Origin: Saccharopolyspora rhizosphaerae
GTDB lineage: Bacteria; Actinomycetota; Actinomycetes; Mycobacteriales; Pseudonocardiaceae
NCBI RefSeq assembly: GCF_003931915.1
Contig: NZ_RSAA01000035.1
Span: 558,001-622,000, forward strand
Reading direction: 5' to 3'
Length of the DNA: 64,000 nt
In this document: positions 21,102 to 30,242 of the stretch, piece by piece
Layout of the letters: each line of letters opens with the position of its first letter
Position numbering within the stretch: the stretch's first letter is position 1
The notes under the pieces: generated by a model
What the model was told of the DNA's origin: nothing
The model's input: only the letters and a program-made list of their open reading frames with translations
Database searches by the model: none
Program-made: the position numbers and the translations under genes

Positions 21102-21953
21102 ATGACTGTCCCGTCCACTCCTCCCGCCCAGATCGAACCCGCCCTCGTCTCACGGGCTTTCGAGGTCGCCGGCCGGCTGGCCAACGACGCGGCCGACGTG
21201 ATCATCGCGACCGCGGGACGAGGGGCGCGCCCTGAACCCAGCGAATCGCCGTTCGACTGGGTCACCGACACCGGTCGCACGCTGGAGCGGCACACCCGCC
21301 GCGTCCTCGCCGACGAGTTCCCCGGCACGCCGGTGTTCGGCGAGGAGTTCGGTGAGGAACCGAGCGGACTCCCGCAGCAGGGCGGCTCGCCGTTCCGCTG
21401 GTCGGTCGACCCGGTGGACGGCACCGCCAACTACGTCGCCGGGCTCCCCTGGTGCGCCTACAGCCTGGCCATGCTCGACGCGCACGGACCGGTGGTCGGC
21501 GTGGTCGCCGACCCGTACCGCACGCAGATCTACGCGGCCGCCCGCGGGCGCGGCACTCGGGCCAACGGCACCCCGGTGCGGCTACCGGACCGGAGCGAGT
21601 TCCGCGGTGGTGTCGTGTGCACCGAGCTGACCAAGGACGGGCCGTGGCCGGGCATGGACCGGTTCATCACCAACGCCGCTGCCGCCCAGGTCGGCGTCCG
21701 CTTGCTGGGCTCACCCGCGCTGGCCATCACCCAGGTGGCGCTCGGGCACACCGTCGCCGCCGTGCTCGACGACTACCAGGAGTGGGACGTCGCCGGTGCG
21801 CTCGCGCTGGCCGGCGAGGCCGGTGCCACGGTCCTCAACCGGCGCGGCGAACCCGATCCGCTGCCGCGCGACGGGCTGCTCGTGGCCGCACCCGGTGCCG
21901 CCGCCGACGTCCACGAGTGGTGGACGCAGGCAGCCCGGGTCCCAGCTAGCTGA
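21102..21953 (+). CDS. Inositol monophosphatase family protein
   Basis: A 283-residue Mg-dependent phosphatase. The metal-site motifs are [12 protein letters not shown] (D of motif), [28 protein letters not shown] (DPVDGT, central catalytic loop) and the C-terminal [17 protein letters not shown] (WDVAG). ATG 21102 follows GGGGAGGC. It is divergent from mgtA and could supply inositol or a similar sugar alcohol for envelope glycolipids; histidinol-phosphatase or 3'-phosphoadenosine phosphatase activity are alternatives within the family. Confidence 0.87.
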   Translation: MTVPSTPPAQIEPALVSRAFEVAGRLANDAADVIIATAGRGARPEPSESPFDWVTDTGRTLERHTRRVLADEFPGTPVFGEEFGEEPSGLPQQGGSPFRWSVDPVDGTANYVAGLPWCAYSLAMLDAHGPVVGVVADPYRTQIYAAARGRGTRANGTPVRLPDRSEFRGGVVCTELTKDGPWPGMDRFITNAAAAQVGVRLLGSPALAITQVALGHTVAAVLDDYQEWDVAGALALAGEAGATVLNRRGEPDPLPRDGLLVAAPGAAADVHEWWTQAARVPAS

Positions 21954-22458
21954 CCGGTTCGGGCAGCACCGCGGAGAGCGGGTGCAGCAGCGGGAAGCGG
22001 GCGCGCAGCGCCTGGACCCGCTCCGGGTCGAGGCCCCCGACGAGGCTGAGCACCTCGCCGGTGATCTCCGCGAAGAGCCGCTCGGCGTGGGCGAGCTCGG
22101 CCCGCACCCGGCGCGCGATCTCGGCATCACGAGGCGTGTCCCCCAGGCCCCGGCCGAGCTCGGCGAACACGCGCAGGGTGGGCAGCTCGGCGTCCATCCG
22201 GCGCACGACGGTCTGCAGCGAGTTGCGGGCCTGCTGCGAGGACATCGCCTCCACCGCCCGGCTCGCGCGCAGCACCGCCTGCTCGCAGTGCTGCACGAAC
22301 GGTTCCCACACGTCCGGCTCGTGCTGCGGCAGCGGTTCCGGCTCCTGCGACTGCTCCCGAGCCGGTCCTCCACGACTTCGGCGAACGGCGAGCGCCACGC
22401 CCGCTCCGGTGCACCCGGCCAGCACCGCCACGAGCACCTGCAACCAGATCTCGGCCAT
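21946..22458 (-). CDS. Hypothetical membrane-anchored protein
   Basis: A 170-residue protein with one N-terminal membrane segment (MAEIWLQVLVAVLAGCTGAGVALAV), then an arginine-rich stop-transfer sequence and a helical soluble part rich in Glu, Arg and Leu that could form coiled coil. It ends 8 bases inside the converging inositol-phosphatase gene. ATG 22458 has GGAAGGG upstream. No family recognised. Confidence 0.6.
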   Translation of the reverse strand: MAEIWLQVLVAVLAGCTGAGVALAVRRSRGGPAREQSQEPEPLPQHEPDVWEPFVQHCEQAVLRASRAVEAMSSQQARNSLQTVVRRMDAELPTLRVFAELGRGLGDTPRDAEIARRVRAELAHAERLFAEITGEVLSLVGGLDPERVQALRARFPLLHPLSAVLPEPVS

Positions 22459-22581
22459 CCGAGCCGCGCCCTTCCACTAGACCCCGACACGGGAACGCGG
22501 AAGACCCACGCACTCACTTCCGACGTTCCTCACCCCCTCGCTCACTGTGCTCCGGGGCTGCGCCGCTCGGCGTGCGGGGAA

Positions 22582-23526
22582 CTACTCATCTTCGGTTTCG
22601 GTTCCGAAACTCCGCTCGTCGCGGGGGCGCGACGGCAGCCGGTTGCCGGCCAACCCGGCCCTGGCCAGGTACTGCAGGTCGGCCAGCAGGAACTCCATCG
22701 CGCCGGTGTGCGCACCGTCGCGCCCGCCCGGGCGGATGAACTCGCCGAACTCGGTGGGCACCGGATCGCGCAGGCGTGCGATGGAGAACGTCTCGTCGAG
22801 GGCTTGGCCGACCCTCGACCGCACCCGGGAGGGGTCGACGCCGCACCCGGCGTCCGCCAGCCGCGCCTCGACCGGGTGGGGCACGAACAGCTCGGCGGCC
22901 AGCGGCCACACCCGGCGCAACCCGGCGCTCATCAGGCCTGGCCCGCCGGGTCCGGAATCGCCGAGCTTGATCACCCACTGGGCTGCGTGGTCGCGGTGCT
23001 GGGCGAGCTTGTGCAACGAGCGCGCGGCCAGCGTCGCCAGCACCGCGTCCCGGCTGCCGGTCAGCTCCTCGAAGAGGGCGAGCCGCCAGTTGGTGAACAG
23101 CAGCAGTCGCGCGACCGTGGTCGGGAAGTCGCCGCCGGAGCCTGGGCCGAAGTCGACCTCCACCAGCCGCACGTTCCGGAACTCGGCGGGTTCTCGCAGG
23201 TAGGCGAGCTGGTCCTCGTCCTGCCCCGGTTCGATCTCGGACGCCCGCCCGTAGAGGACCCGTGCCTGCCCCAGCAGCTCGTGCGCGATCTCGCCGAGTG
23301 AGGCCGACTCCTCCAGACCCGCGCGCACCCCCCACTCGGACAGCCGGTGGGCGAGCACCAGGGCGTCGTCGCCGAGCATCGTGCAGTACAGCGCCAAGTC
23401 CGCCGGGTTCGCTTCAGCGGGTACCGAGCGGTCGACCGTGGACAGCACGGGAGCGCCGAGTACCCACTGCTGCTGTTGCGGGACCTGGGGCTGCGACGAG
23501 GTGGATCGCGCTCTGGGGGTGTTCAT
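22582..23526 (-). CDS. PaaC-like protein (phenylacetyl-CoA epoxidase structural subunit family)
   Basis: A 314-residue helical protein. From about residue 45 it tracks PaaC: LALYCTMLGDDALVLAHRLS, EIAHELLGQARVLYGRA, DEDQLAYLREPAEFRNVRLV, FPTTVARLLLFTNWRLALFE and the C-terminal GGRDGAHTGAMEFLLADLQY. PaaC is the non-catalytic partner of the di-iron subunit PaaA in phenylacetyl-CoA epoxidase. No paaA, B, D or E is in the window, so its role here is open. The first 40 residues are Ser/Pro/Gln-rich. ATG 23526 has GAGGTC 7 bases upstream; a longer frame to 23688 would overlap the neighbour. Confidence 0.75.
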   Translation of the reverse strand: MNTPRARSTSSQPQVPQQQQWVLGAPVLSTVDRSVPAEANPADLALYCTMLGDDALVLAHRLSEWGVRAGLEESASLGEIAHELLGQARVLYGRASEIEPGQDEDQLAYLREPAEFRNVRLVEVDFGPGSGGDFPTTVARLLLFTNWRLALFEELTGSRDAVLATLAARSLHKLAQHRDHAAQWVIKLGDSGPGGPGLMSAGLRRVWPLAAELFVPHPVEARLADAGCGVDPSRVRSRVGQALDETFSIARLRDPVPTEFGEFIRPGGRDGAHTGAMEFLLADLQYLARAGLAGNRLPSRPRDERSFGTETEDE

Positions 23527-23633
23527 CGGCAACGACCTCGCAGACGCGGGGCCGGCGTTGCGAGCTGTCGGCCACCGACCCCCTTTCGGCGGATCCCCAG
23601 TCTGGCACCGGGCGGGGGTTCCCGGAAGGGCCT

Positions 23634-24131
23634 TCAGTCCTTGCCCGATCTCCTGAGCAGCCAATACGCGGGCAGAGTCACCGCCCACACGACCGCGAGC
23701 GAGCTGGACACCGGCAGCAGCGAGATCACGGCGTTGCGGCCGGCGACCCGCACCAGGTCGGGATTGCGGGAGTCGTACTCCACGCGGACCGTCTGCCCGA
23801 CCTGGAGGTCCGTCGGGTAGAGCACGCCGTTCGGCGGGATGTAGACCCGGCCGTCCTCGGTGTTGAACCGCACCACGGTCCGGGTCAGCGAGGTGTCGAC
23901 GACCTCGGCGACCGCCTGACCTCGCGATTCCACGATCGTGCGGTCGTTGATAAAGCAGGCACCGATGATCGACAAGCCCATGACCGTCAGCAACGACCCG
24001 ACGATGAGCACGCCGATCGCCACCCGGTGGCGAACTCGGCCAGGCGAGGGTTTCGACGCCGACTGATGACCGTCCGTGTCCGGCCCGGTCACTGAGTCGG
24101 CCGCGTCCTGGGTCACCGCGTCGCCTGCCAC
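23634..24131 (-). CDS. DUF3592-type membrane protein
   Basis: A 165-residue protein with membrane segments near residues 37-60 (VAIGVLIVGSLLTVMGLSII) and 135-157, and a small extracytoplasmic beta domain between them containing RVYIPPNGVLYPTDLQVGQT and VRVEYDSRNPDLVRV, the latter typical of DUF3592. A similar membrane protein (Rv0556 type) sits between menD and mgtA in mycobacteria. GTG 24131 is the probable start. Divergent from menF over 94 bases. Function unknown. Confidence 0.7.
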   Translation of the reverse strand: MAGDAVTQDAADSVTGPDTDGHQSASKPSPGRVRHRVAIGVLIVGSLLTVMGLSIIGACFINDRTIVESRGQAVAEVVDTSLTRTVVRFNTEDGRVYIPPNGVLYPTDLQVGQTVRVEYDSRNPDLVRVAGRNAVISLLPVSSSLAVVWAVTLPAYWLLRRSGKD

Positions 24132-24225
24132 AGTGACCGATTGTAGGGGGCCGGGGTCGTGTCGAGAGCCACGTGGCCGCTCAGCCCACTCCCCTCCTCA
24201 CGCCGCATACGCTCCAAGCGTGGCG

Positions 24226-25509
24226 ATGACATCCTGGCGGCTGACGGCGCGCACCCGGAGGCTCGATCCCACCGACCCGCGGCACGACCGGCCGCTGCTG
24301 GACCTGCTGCCCGGCGGCGAGTCGCTGAGCTGGGTCCGCGAGGGAGAAGGCCTGGTCGGGTGGGGGTGCGCGGCTCGACTCGACACCTCCGGCGCGGATC
24401 GCTTCCTCGACGCCGACGCCTGGTGGCGGCAGCTGTGCCGGCACATCGACGTCGAGGACGCGGTGGGCCTGCCGGGGTGCGGCCCGGTGGCCTTCGCCAG
24501 CCTGGCCTTCGCCGACGACCCCGGCGACTCGGTCCTGGTGCTGCCCGAGGTCGTCGTCGGGGAGCGCGACGGGGTCCGCTGGATCACCACGATCGATGAC
24601 GCGCCGGAGCTGGAGGTCGAGCCGGTGCGGCAACCCGGCACGGTGTCCTACAGCGACGGCCGGCTGTCCTCGACCGGCTACCGGCAGGCGGTCGCCGAGG
24701 CCGTGCGGCGGATGCGCACCTCGGACGGCGGACTGCGCAAGATCGTGCTCGCCCACGACCTGGTGGCCAACACCTCCGAACCGCTCGACGAGCGGTTCCT
24801 GCTGCACAACCTGGCCGCCCGCTACTCCAACTGCTGGACGTTCGCGGTCGACGGCATGGTCGGCGCCACGCCGGAACTGCTGCTGGAACGGCGCGGCTAC
24901 GAGGTCCGCTCGCGGGTGCTGGCGGGCACGGCCTGGCCGCACCCTGGTCACACGGATGACGAGATCGCCGCGGAACTGCTCGGTTCGGCCAAGAACCGCA
25001 GCGAGCACTCCTACGCCGCCGAATCCCTGGCCGAGCGGCTGCGGCCGTTCTGCAGCGAGCTGTCGGTGCCCTCGGCTCCCTCGGTGCTGCGCCTGCGCAA
25101 CGTGCTGCACCTGGCCACCGACGTGGAGGGCAAGCTCGCCGACACCCCGGACGGCGCCGGTCTGCTGAACATGGTCGAAGCCGTGCACCCCACGGCCGCT
25201 GTCGGAGGCACGCCCACAACCGAAGCGGTCCCGCTGATCTCCGAGCTGGAGCGCATGGACCGGGGCCGATACGCGGGCCCGATCGGCTGGATCGACGGCA
25301 CCGGCAACGGCGAGCTGGGGCTGGCGTTGCGCTGCGGTCAGATCGAGCAGCAGAACACCGCCGGAGCGGGGTCCGGCGGTGCTCGTGGAGGCCGGGTCAG
25401 GTTGTTCGCCGGCGGCGGGATCGTGCCCGACTCCGACCCGGACCTCGAAGTCGCGGAAGCGGAGGCGAAGCTCCTGCCGGTGCGCGAAGCCCTGGAAGGT
25501 GTCCGCTGA
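24226..25509 (+). CDS. menF: Isochorismate synthase
   Basis: A 427-residue chorismate-binding enzyme. The C-terminal catalytic half contains LRKIVLAHDLVA, ATPELLLERRGYEVRSRVLAGT, GSAKNRSEHSYAAE, LLNMVEAVHPTAAVGGTPT and GRYAGPIGWIDGTGNGE, all conserved in MenF/EntC. It converts chorismate to isochorismate, the first committed menaquinone step; salicylate or siderophore use is an alternative, but men neighbours favour menaquinone. Start ATG 24226, or GTG 24220 two codons earlier; both have weak ribosome sites. Confidence 0.9.
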   Translation: MTSWRLTARTRRLDPTDPRHDRPLLDLLPGGESLSWVREGEGLVGWGCAARLDTSGADRFLDADAWWRQLCRHIDVEDAVGLPGCGPVAFASLAFADDPGDSVLVLPEVVVGERDGVRWITTIDDAPELEVEPVRQPGTVSYSDGRLSSTGYRQAVAEAVRRMRTSDGGLRKIVLAHDLVANTSEPLDERFLLHNLAARYSNCWTFAVDGMVGATPELLLERRGYEVRSRVLAGTAWPHPGHTDDEIAAELLGSAKNRSEHSYAAESLAERLRPFCSELSVPSAPSVLRLRNVLHLATDVEGKLADTPDGAGLLNMVEAVHPTAAVGGTPTTEAVPLISELERMDRGRYAGPIGWIDGTGNGELGLALRCGQIEQQNTAGAGSGGARGGRVRLFAGGGIVPDSDPDLEVAEAEAKLLPVREALEGVR

Positions 25510-25599
25510 TCCGAGGGCGTTCCGCCTGCTCACCGGTGGCAGCAGCGGGGCGGCCCGGCGGTGCGGGTGGGCGCCGGGGCGCCGCACCCGCGATCCGGA

Positions 25600-27102
25600 T
25601 CAGCCGCGATCGTGCAGGAGCGCGTGCGCGCGGTCGATCTCGGCGACGGCCGGCGGTGTGGGCACGTCCTCCCGGGCCGCGCTGGCCGCCACTCCGGTCT
25701 CCGCGCTCACCGCGGGCTTGCCCTTGCTGAACAGCCACGCGTTGAACAGCTCGTCGAGCTGCTTGCCGGACTTCTGCTCCGCCAGCTCGATGAACTGCTC
25801 GACGGTGCCGGTGGAGTGGCGGTGCTCGGCCACCCAAGTGCGGGTGATGTCGAGCATCACCTCGTCGCCGACGACATTGCGCAGCGCGTGCAACGCCATC
25901 GCTCCCCGGTCGTACACGGCGGAGTGGAAGACGTTCTCGGCACCCGGCTCACCCGGCGGGACCTGCCAGAAAGGGTCGTCGGCCGGGTAGGCGTTGTAGT
26001 AGTGGTCGAACAGCTCCTGCGCGGTGCCGGTGCCGTGCGACTCCGACCACAACCACTCGGAGTAGGACGCGAAGCCTTCGTTGATCCAGATGTCGCGCCA
26101 GGTGTCCACCGACACCGAGTCGCCGAACCACTGGTGCGCGTTCTCGTGGACCACGACCGACACGTTCGCCGCGTCCTGGAAGAACTTGTGGCTGTACACC
26201 GGCCGGGTCTGGTTCTCCAGCGCGAAGCTCAGCCCTTCCGCCGGGACGACACCGCCCTGCGCGGAGACCGGGTACTCGCCGAAGAGCTCCGTCAGGTACT
26301 CCACGACCTCCGGAGTGCGTTCGATGCTCGCCTTCGCGGGACCGGTCAGCGGGCCGAGCTTCTCCGAGTAGGCGGTGGTGTACGGCTGGCCGAACGCGCC
26401 GGGTCCGTCGAGGACCTCGTACTGGCCGATGGCCATGAACGCCAGGTAGGTGGCGGTCGGTTCGGTGTTGCGCCAGTTCCAGGTGGTCCACCCGGCCAAG
26501 GTGCTCCGGCGGGTGTTCACGCCGTTGGAGAGCGCCTCGGTGCCCTCCGGCACGGTCACCGCGATGTCGTAGGTCGCCTTGTCGCGCGGGTGGTCGTTCC
26601 CGGGGAACCACCACGCGGAGATCTCCGGCTGCCCGACCGCGAGCGCGCCGTCGGAGGTGCGGACCCACGGGTTGACGCCATCGACGTCGGCGGCCGAGGG
26701 AGTTCCCTCGTACTCCACGACGACGGTCGCCTGCGTGCCCTCCGCGATCGGAGCCGTCGGGGTCACGGTGAGTTCCAGCCCGTCATGGCTGAACTGCGCG
26801 GGCGCCCCGTTGACCCGCACCGACTTCGCGGTGAGCGCGAAGTCCAGGTTGAACGCCGTCAGGTCCTGCGTGGCGGCCGCGACGATCGTCGCGGTCCCCT
26901 GCAGGTGGTCGTCCGCCGGCTGGTAGCGCAGCTGCAGGTCGTAGTGCGAGACGTCGTACCCGCCGTTGCCGTAACCAGGGAAGTAGGGATCGCCCGCCCC
27001 CGGCGATCCCGGTCCAGCACTTCCCGCCAGCGCTGGTGCTGCGAACACCGCGCTCGCGCAGCACGTCGCGATCACCGCGCGCAGGCCCTGTCGTCGGATC
27101 AC
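25600..27102 (-). CDS. Secreted M1 family aminopeptidase
   Basis: A 500-residue zinc metallopeptidase. A signal peptide is evident (MIRRQGLRAVIATCCASAVFAAPALAG, split RRQGLRAVIATCCASAV / FAAPALA). The gluzincin site is complete: VVVHENAHQWFGDSV (HExxH) and WINEGFASYSEW (third ligand Glu), and a substrate-side loop VPAEGLSFALENQTRPV precedes it. It resembles secreted actinobacterial M1 peptidases, shorter than cytosolic PepN because the C-terminal domain is absent. GTG 27102 has GAGGAGG 7 bases upstream. Converges on menF; probably nutritional or envelope remodelling. Confidence 0.9.
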   Translation of the reverse strand: MIRRQGLRAVIATCCASAVFAAPALAGSAGPGSPGAGDPYFPGYGNGGYDVSHYDLQLRYQPADDHLQGTATIVAAATQDLTAFNLDFALTAKSVRVNGAPAQFSHDGLELTVTPTAPIAEGTQATVVVEYEGTPSAADVDGVNPWVRTSDGALAVGQPEISAWWFPGNDHPRDKATYDIAVTVPEGTEALSNGVNTRRSTLAGWTTWNWRNTEPTATYLAFMAIGQYEVLDGPGAFGQPYTTAYSEKLGPLTGPAKASIERTPEVVEYLTELFGEYPVSAQGGVVPAEGLSFALENQTRPVYSHKFFQDAANVSVVVHENAHQWFGDSVSVDTWRDIWINEGFASYSEWLWSESHGTGTAQELFDHYYNAYPADDPFWQVPPGEPGAENVFHSAVYDRGAMALHALRNVVGDEVMLDITRTWVAEHRHSTGTVEQFIELAEQKSGKQLDELFNAWLFSKGKPAVSAETGVAASAAREDVPTPPAVAEIDRAHALLHDRG

Positions 27103-27426
27103 CCTGCCACCTCCTCGAACTTCTCCGTCCGATCAGGAGACTAGGCAACCACGTTCACACCCGGCGCGCTTTTCGCACCGAGTTTTTCCCATCACGGGGC
27201 CGAAAAACGCGAATGCACTCCATCGGGGACACGACAGCCCGGGAGTCACCGCGCCGGTCGTACCGCGCTCACCTGCCGGAGGGACACCGGCGCTCGCACC
27301 GAGGCGAGGCGGATCGTGCGTCGCTCCCAACGGGTTTCACCGTGACGAGTGTGCGTGACCGCGGAGGCAACGAGCAGCGCCACGTCGGCGCGCCCGGCGT
27401 TCCGGCCCGGTTCCCCGGGCAGCCGT
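27103..27426. other. Intergenic gap upstream of the M1 peptidase
   Basis: This 324-base gap lies between the menD stop and the M1 peptidase start, both on the minus strand. It contains an AT-rich hairpin, GTTTTTC (27182-27188) and GAAAAAC (27202-27208) with a 13-base loop, a candidate terminator for menD or part of the peptidase promoter region. No convincing gene is seen; short frames here have no ribosome site. Confidence 0.4.
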
Positions 27427-29184
27427 TCACCCGAGCAGCGCGGAGCGCACCGCCGCGTGCAAGCGCTGGTGAACCACCCGCAGTTCCTCGCGGTTCGCCC
27501 GGACCTCGACCACCCGCAACCCGGGTTGAGGGCGCAGCGCGTCACGGAGCTCGGCGTGCCCAGGCACCTGGACGTGCTCGACACCGTGCGCCGCGCACAA
27601 GTGGCTCAGGTCGGCACCGTGCGGCGTGCCGAAGACGCGGTCGAAGGCATCGCGGTGCTCCGGACCGCCCTGCTCCAGCAGGCTGAAGATCCCTCCGCCG
27701 TCGTCGTTGAACACCACGATCGTCAGGTCCGGCCGCTGCTCGAGCGGGCCGAGCACCAGACCGTTGGTGTCGTGCAGGAAGGTCAGGTCGCCCAACAGCG
27801 CGTAGGCCGGCCCACCGTGGCCGATCGCGGCACCGATCGCCGTGGAAACCGTCCCGTCGATGCCCGCGGCACCCCGGTTGCGGTGCACCAGCACGTCGGG
27901 CCGCTGCCGCGCGGCGAGCGCGACGTCGCGGCTCGGGTTCGACGAACCGAGGACCAGCAGAGCGTTCTCCGGCAGGGCGTCGACCACCTCGCGCGCCACC
28001 GCGGGACCGTTCGGCCACCGCTCGAGGTCGAGGGCGGCGTGCAGCGCTGCGGTGACCTTCTGGTCGGCCTGCTGCCAGGCCGTGAGCCACTGCGTGTCGA
28101 CCGAGCTCGCAGCTCCGGTCGAGCCGGCCCCTGCCACGTCGGTTCCTGCCACGTCGGTTCCTGCCGCGTCGGTTCCTGCCGCGTCGGTTCCTGCCACGTC
28201 GGTCCCGACTGTCTCGGCGACCTCGCGCACGTTGTGCGCCGGCGCGGGCCACTCGATCCCGCCGTGCGCCAGCAGCACCTCCACGCCGGTGTCGGCCAGC
28301 AAGTGCTGGACCTGGCGGAACACGGTCGGACGTCCCACGCAGAGGACCTGCTCGGGGCGGTGCTCCCGGACGAACTCGGGCAGGTTGAGCAGCCACATGC
28401 CGGTGCTGATCGCTGCCGAGCCGGGGACCCCGACGCCGCCGACCTCCGACAACACCGGCCAGCCGAGCCGCTCGCCCCAGGCACTGGCCTCCTCGGCACC
28501 CCAGTCGCCCACGAGCACCAGGCCACGCCCGGAGCGCAGGCGCGACAGCGAGCTCGGCGCCGCGCCGTGCTCGGCGACCTCGGTCCACCGCTCGCCGTGC
28601 GCCCGCCCAGCCAGCGATTCGCACCACTCGTCGTCGCCGTCGGGCACCAACGGCTCGCGGAACGGCACGTTGAGGTGCACCGGCCCGCCACGCGTGCCCT
28701 GGGCCGCCGCGCTCCACACCCGGCAGACCTGGCTGCGCCAGTAGGCGTTCTGACCCGGGCGTGCCTCGGCCACCCCGAGCTCGTCGAACATCCGCACCTC
28801 GCTGCCGTACAGCCGGTGCTGGTCGATGGTCTGGTTGGCACCCGCCGCACGCAGCTCAGGAGGCCGGTCGGCCGTGATGACCAGCAGCGGCACGCCGGAG
28901 TGGTAGGCCTCGCTGACCGCCGGGTGCAGGTTGCTCGCCGCCGTGCCCGAGGTGCAGAACACCGGCACCGGCCGTCCCGTGCGTGCCGCCAGTCCCAGTG
29001 CCAGGAATCCGGCGCTGCGCTCGTCGATCCGGACGTGCAGCCGCAGACGCGCAGCGTGCGCAGCCCGGTGCAGAGCGTAGGCGAGAGGTGCGTTGCGCGA
29101 TCCCGGGGCGAGCACCGCGTGCCGCGTCCCGTTGCGGACGAGCTCGTCGACGATGACCTCAGCCTGGGCTGTGGACGGGTTCAA
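27427..29184 (-). CDS. menD: SEPHCHC synthase
   Basis: A 585-residue thiamine-diphosphate enzyme that joins isochorismate and 2-oxoglutarate in menaquinone synthesis. It starts LNPSTAQAEVIVDELVRNG, matching the MNPST start of mycobacterial MenD, so TTG 29184 is chosen; AGAGGTGA lies just upstream. Other landmarks: VLAPGSRNAPLAYAL, DERSAGFLALGLA, TSGTAASNLHPAV, NRGAAGIDGTVSTAIGAAIG, LLGDLTFLHDTNGL and FNDDGGGIFSLLEQG (ThDP site). A five-unit TDVAG/TDAAG repeat sits in the inter-domain linker near residue 335. Divergent from menB. Confidence 0.94.
   Translation of the reverse strand: MNPSTAQAEVIVDELVRNGTRHAVLAPGSRNAPLAYALHRAAHAARLRLHVRIDERSAGFLALGLAARTGRPVPVFCTSGTAASNLHPAVSEAYHSGVPLLVITADRPPELRAAGANQTIDQHRLYGSEVRMFDELGVAEARPGQNAYWRSQVCRVWSAAAQGTRGGPVHLNVPFREPLVPDGDDEWCESLAGRAHGERWTEVAEHGAAPSSLSRLRSGRGLVLVGDWGAEEASAWGERLGWPVLSEVGGVGVPGSAAISTGMWLLNLPEFVREHRPEQVLCVGRPTVFRQVQHLLADTGVEVLLAHGGIEWPAPAHNVREVAETVGTDVAGTDAAGTDAAGTDVAGTDVAGAGSTGAASSVDTQWLTAWQQADQKVTAALHAALDLERWPNGPAVAREVVDALPENALLVLGSSNPSRDVALAARQRPDVLVHRNRGAAGIDGTVSTAIGAAIGHGGPAYALLGDLTFLHDTNGLVLGPLEQRPDLTIVVFNDDGGGIFSLLEQGGPEHRDAFDRVFGTPHGADLSHLCAAHGVEHVQVPGHAELRDALRPQPGLRVVEVRANREELRVVHQRLHAAVRSALLG
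28131..28205 (-). repeat. Five-copy 15-bp tandem repeat inside menD
   Basis: Five head-to-tail copies of a 15-base unit (plus-strand CTGCCACGTCGGTTC, with A/G variation at position 6 and one T/C change in the last copy). On the coding strand they encode TDVAG or TDAAG, five residues per unit, so copy changes keep the frame. They lie in a poorly conserved linker of MenD. Confidence 0.95.
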
Positions 29185-29318
29185 CCGATCACCTCTGAAA
29201 TCGCCTGGCGGACAACGGAAGAGGCTCCGCGGCGACCTCCTCCGACGTCCACGCAAGCACCGGGCGGTCGCGGGGGAGGACCCCGCGCCGAGCACTTGCT
29301 ACCCCTATTGTCCCAGGT

Positions 29319-30242
29319 GTGCAGAATCCCGTTGTTTCTGAGCTGTTCAATCCGAAGTTGTGGGAGCCGGTCGAGGGCTTCGACTTCACCGACATCACCT
29401 ACCACCGCTGCGTCGAGGACGGCCCCGGCAAGGGCACGGTGCGCATCGCCTTCGACCGCCCCGAGATCCGCAACGCCTTCCGCCCGCACACCGTCGACGA
29501 GCTCCACCGCGCGCTCGACCACGCGCGGATGACCAGCGACGTGGGCTGCGTGCTGATCACCGGCAACGGCCCGTCCCCCAAGGACGGCGGCTGGGCCTTC
29601 TGCTCGGGCGGTGACCAGCGCATCCGCGGCCGCTCCGGCTACCAGTACGCCGGGGGCGAGACCGCTGAGACCGTGGACCCGGCACGCGCGGGCCGACTGC
29701 ACATCCTCGAAGTGCAGCGGATGATCCGCTTCATGCCCAAGGTCGTCATCGCGGTCGTGCCCGGGTGGGCCGCCGGCGGCGGGCACAGCCTGCACGTGGT
29801 GTGCGACCTCACCCTGGCCAGCGCCGAGCACGCCATGTTCAAGCAGACCGACGCGGACGTCGGCAGCTTCGACGGCGGCTTCGGTTCGGCCTACCTGGCC
29901 CGCCAAGTCGGGCAGAAGTTCGCCCGGGAGATCTTCTTCCTCGGTCGCCCCTACACCGCCGAGCAGGCCCACCAGATGGGCATGGTCAACGAGGTCGTCT
30001 CGCACGCCGAGCTCGAGGCCACCGCACTGCAGTGGTCCCGGGAGATCAACGGCAAGTCCCCGACGGCGCAGCGCATGCTGAAGTACGCGTTCAACGCCAT
30101 CGACGACGGGCTCGTCGGTCAGCAGCTCTTCGCCGGTGAGACCACCCGGCTCGCCTACATGACCGACGAAGCCGTCGAGGGCAGGGACGCGTTCCTGCAG
30201 AAGCGGGACCCCGACTGGTCCGCCTTCCCCTGGTACTTCTGA
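29319..30242 (+). CDS. menB: 1,4-dihydroxy-2-naphthoyl-CoA synthase
   Basis: A 307-residue crotonase-fold enzyme that cyclises succinylbenzoyl-CoA. The oxyanion-hole regions are FDRPEIRNAFRPHTVDELHR, WAFCSGGDQRIRGRSGYQYA and VVPGWAAGGGHSLHVVCDLT; QTDADVGSFDGGFGSAYLAR and the C-terminal GRDAFLQKRDPDWSAFPWYF are MenB hallmarks. GTG 29319 is the start, with a weak AGG. Divergent from menD over 134 bases. Confidence 0.95.
   Translation: MQNPVVSELFNPKLWEPVEGFDFTDITYHRCVEDGPGKGTVRIAFDRPEIRNAFRPHTVDELHRALDHARMTSDVGCVLITGNGPSPKDGGWAFCSGGDQRIRGRSGYQYAGGETAETVDPARAGRLHILEVQRMIRFMPKVVIAVVPGWAAGGGHSLHVVCDLTLASAEHAMFKQTDADVGSFDGGFGSAYLARQVGQKFAREIFFLGRPYTAEQAHQMGMVNEVVSHAELEATALQWSREINGKSPTAQRMLKYAFNAIDDGLVGQQLFAGETTRLAYMTDEAVEGRDAFLQKRDPDWSAFPWYF

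Noticed and set aside
28131-28205. CRISPR-like array
   Set aside because: Units are contiguous 15-mers with no spacers and lie in frame in menD.
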